From: Bacteroidia bacterium
GTDB lineage: Bacteria > Bacteroidota > Bacteroidia > Flavobacteriales > Flavobacteriaceae
Direction: 5' to 3'
Assembly (NCBI GenBank): GCA_030427585.1
Contig: JAUIBW010000034.1
Span: 1-58,247 of the forward strand
DNA: 58,247 bases
A program made the position numbers and the translations under genes. This document shows, one piece after another, positions 56,075 through 58,247 of the stretch; the first letter of the stretch is position 1; the number at the start of each line of letters is the position of its first letter. The notes beneath the pieces were generated by a model. The model did no database searches and had not been told where the DNA came from. It saw nothing but the letters and a program-made list of their open reading frames with translations.

Positions 56075-57112
56075 ATGACCAAAAAAATTATAGACATACA
56101 CCCAATAACTCAACGAATATTATCATCATCTGTAGAAAAGGATGTTGAACACATTCTGGATCTCTATAATTTTTACACTCATTTTCCTATTGAAAAGGAT
56201 CATCAGGGAGAGATTATCTTACAAAACGGAATAGCACTTTCAAAAGAAAATGCAGCAGATTGTATGTTAGATTATAAGAGAACTTGTTGTTTTATCAGAG
56301 GAATATATAAAGCTATTATAGAGTGTCAAAAAAAGTTCCCTACTACAAGATTAAACATACTATATGCGGGTTGTGGCCCCTTTGCCCCTTTGCTATTGCC
56401 ATTACTTTCATTTTTTGAACCAGAGCAGATTAATGCCACATTAATAGACATTAACAAAAGTTCTATAAAATCAATAAAAAATATAATTAGCACATTAGGT
56501 TATGATGCTTACATTTCTAATAGTATGGTGGCAAACGCCATACACTACCAATATCCAAAAACTAAAGCATTACATATGATCATAACCGAAACTATGTTTC
56601 ATGCATTAACTAAAGAACCACAAGTAGCTATTACTCAAAATCTAGCCCCTCAACTCACAGAAGGAGGTGTTTTAATTCCTGAAGAAATACATGTATCATT
56701 TGGATATTCCTTCTTCGCCAAGGAACCATTTCTTAATCAACATAATGAGATTTATTATATAAATAATATTACTCATCAAAATATAAAAAGAGAATCTATG
56801 GAGCCTCTTTTCTCAGTTACAAAGAATACACAAAGAAATGATATTGACCCTTATTATTTTGAAAGTAGATGGTATCCGGTTCCTGAAAATTATGAAGAAA
56901 CTCCTGATATCTGCATCTACACTCATATAAAAGTTTTCGATATTTACCAATTGCAATATGAAGATTCGTTAATTACAAATCCGTATTGTTTATTCTCTTT
57001 ATATAATATAGCGCACCAAAGCAACTTCAAAATAAAATATAGCATACATAAAATTCCTGATTGGGAAATCAGTGTGAGCTGTAATAATACATTTTTAAAA
57101 TCAAAATTATGA
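56075..57112 (+). CDS. Class I SAM-dependent methyltransferase
   Basis: The 345-residue product has the SAM motif I in LNILYAGCGPFAPLLLPLL (A98-G-C-G-P102), an acidic residue at the end of strand 2 (D125 in NATLIDINKSS), and MIITETMFHAL at strand 4. TEGGVLIPEEIHVSF resembles the LIP-E step of PRMT-type enzymes, so arginine or protein methylation is possible, but this is weak. The N-terminal 60 residues are family-specific. Its TGA overlaps the next ATG (ATGA), linking it to the surface protein gene. Confidence 0.78.
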   Translation: MTKKIIDIHPITQRILSSSVEKDVEHILDLYNFYTHFPIEKDHQGEIILQNGIALSKENAADCMLDYKRTCCFIRGIYKAIIECQKKFPTTRLNILYAGCGPFAPLLLPLLSFFEPEQINATLIDINKSSIKSIKNIISTLGYDAYISNSMVANAIHYQYPKTKALHMIITETMFHALTKEPQVAITQNLAPQLTEGGVLIPEEIHVSFGYSFFAKEPFLNQHNEIYYINNITHQNIKRESMEPLFSVTKNTQRNDIDPYYFESRWYPVPENYEETPDICIYTHIKVFDIYQLQYEDSLITNPYCLFSLYNIAHQSNFKIKYSIHKIPDWEISVSCNNTFLKSKL

Positions 57113-58247
57113 AACAATTATACCTCAAAACTTTTTTTACAATTTCAGTTTTCCTTTTAGGGATATATGAAATGGAATCTCAAACTACAGAGGATTTTGA
57201 AACAGAAGCAGTGAACTCTGCCACTTTTACAGATAATAGTCAAACGTTCACTATTAGTAGTACAACAGGAGAGACTTACGATGTTTTTGATGCTACTGGT
57301 GCAGGATGGAATGGATCATCTGTAGATAATAGGTTTATTGAGAATACAGGAGGAAGTGATGGCTCAGGTAATGGAAGTAGTTTTACAATCACCTCTAATG
57401 GGGGGGTAGATTTTTTAGTACTCGACTTATATCTATATTGTTCGACCAATAGTTTAGGCAATCATACAGGTACTTTAACTATAACGGGTAAAAAGGAAGG
57501 ATCTACTATCTATACTATTACAAAAAATTCTGGATTCTCTGATCCTGTAAATTTAACACCTAATAACGGGTTTACCTTTATTGATTTTGCAACCGAAGGA
57601 GCCTCTGATTTTACAGATGATCCAATCGATGAGCTTGTTTTTACTTCTTCTACAAGTAATCTCGATTATATGGCCCTTGATGCCTTTAGATGGAATACCC
57701 TTCCTACAGATACGGCTCCTCCTGTTGTACAATCTATAAATATACAAGGCTCACCAACCGCAAATGCAACTTCTATAACGTACAGGGTTACTTTTGACGA
57801 AAACGCAAATAATGTATCTACCGACGACTTTACTCTCACACCTACCGGTACAGCCTCTGGGACGATTAATTCAGTTTCTGCCAGTTCTGGAACAACGATA
57901 GATGTCATTGTAAATAGTATTACCGGCGACGGAACATTGCGGCTTGACCTGAATGCTAATACTAATATTATTGATGATAGTGGTAACGGAAATGGTACTA
58001 ATGGAAACGTTGCTGCATTTAATACAGGACAAGTACATACAGTAGACAGGGTTTCCCCTATAGTAACTTCGGTAAGTGTACCTGCTAATGCCACCTATAT
58101 CGCAGGACAAAACCTGAACTTTATCGTCAATACCAGTGAGAATGTAACAGTAAATACTACAGGAGGAACTCCACAAATTGCTATAACCATAGGTGCAACC
58201 ACTAGACAGGCAACCTATGTGAGTGGAAGCGGAACATCGGCACTACT
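57109..58247 (+). CDS. Large Ig-like surface protein, partial (3' end outside the window)
   Basis: The frame opens at ATG 57109 and stays open to the window end, at least 379 residues. It has a signal peptide (MKQLYLKTFFTISVFLLGI, ending EMESQ), a first beta-rich domain (about 27-200, with a long TFTISSTTGETYDVFDATG stretch) and then Ig-like repeats with DTAPPVV, FDENANNVS, DRVSPIVTSV and FIVNTSENV, as in cell-surface adhesins and type IX-secreted proteins of Bacteroidota. Composition is Thr/Ser/Asn-rich and Cys-poor. It is the last visible gene of the tail-collar cluster and may be the object of the methyltransferase or formyltransferase action; that is inference. Confidence 0.8.
   Translation, partial: MKQLYLKTFFTISVFLLGIYEMESQTTEDFETEAVNSATFTDNSQTFTISSTTGETYDVFDATGAGWNGSSVDNRFIENTGGSDGSGNGSSFTITSNGGVDFLVLDLYLYCSTNSLGNHTGTLTITGKKEGSTIYTITKNSGFSDPVNLTPNNGFTFIDFATEGASDFTDDPIDELVFTSSTSNLDYMALDAFRWNTLPTDTAPPVVQSINIQGSPTANATSITYRVTFDENANNVSTDDFTLTPTGTASGTINSVSASSGTTIDVIVNSITGDGTLRLDLNANTNIIDDSGNGNGTNGNVAAFNTGQVHTVDRVSPIVTSVSVPANATYIAGQNLNFIVNTSENVTVNTTGGTPQIAITIGATTRQATYVSGSGTSAL

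Noticed and set aside
57276..58176. Several minus-strand open frames at the right edge
   Set aside because: They are antisense to the continuous surface-protein frame, whose signal peptide, Ig-like repeats and ATGA coupling are convincing.

Overview
The window is low-GC DNA and reads as a chromosomal segment of a marine flavobacterium (Bacteroidota, Flavobacteriaceae). An Aquimarina-like genus is plausible, but the genus is inference. Evidence for the group: the gene order rplM-rpsI-rpsB-tsf-pyrH-frr, Bacteroidota promoters (TTTG at about -33, TAnnTTTG at about -7), weak Shine-Dalgarno sequences, DUF5916 and DUF5686 outer-membrane proteins, the exbB-exbD-exbD operon, an S24-type XRE regulator starting MSFFGKNIKKIR, and many lipoproteins. 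No rRNA, insertion sequence, prophage or CRISPR array was seen.

Layout. 0.1-6.8 kb: a C-terminal remnant of DNA polymerase I, then mostly minus-strand envelope genes (lipoproteins, a beta-lactamase-like hydrolase, a DUF5916 barrel protein) and a small membrane gene broken by one base in an A7 tract. 7-11.8 kb: translation genes plus pyrH and frr. 11.9-18.9 kb: a DUF5686 protein, an MMPL exporter and asnS. 18.9-24.4 kb (minus): a LytTR regulator, a LytS-like protein lacking its phospho-acceptor His, a canonical LytS kinase, a secreted protein with ten SDHY-type repeats at 34-residue spacing, and a matrixin-like metalloprotease. 25-28.5 kb: katG, a frameshifted ankyrin gene and an unknown gene. 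29-32.6 kb: an XRE/S24 regulator and a MarR-GNAT-GNAT operon with a palindromic operator over the MarR start codon. 32.9-37.5 kb: a duplicated lipoprotein/7TM pair joined to a NarL-type two-component system. 37.8-45.5 kb: conserved chromosomal genes (rpoN, PAP2-like, PorT-like, exbD, exbD, a 4TM protein, exbB, tRNA-Ser, ansA, tatD). 45.7-53.4 kb: an ECF sigma factor with a TPR putative anti-sigma, divergent from a lipoprotein, a PKD/barrel protein, a secreted TPR-CHAT protease and a retropepsin-like protease. 53.8-58.2 kb: a formyltransferase-like enzyme, two tail-collar (MdpB-like) proteins, a methyltransferase and the start of a large Ig-like surface protein that runs off the window.

The best candidates for undescribed systems are: (1) the lipoprotein/7TM/histidine-kinase/response-regulator module with its tandem duplicate; (2) the sigma/TPR plus PKD-barrel/CHAT/retropepsin cluster, in which two putative proteases of different catalytic class are translationally coupled; (3) the tail-collar/formyltransferase/methyltransferase/adhesin cluster; (4) the SDHY 34-residue repeat protein next to an active/pseudo LytS pair. 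Functions proposed for these are inference from domain content and gene order.
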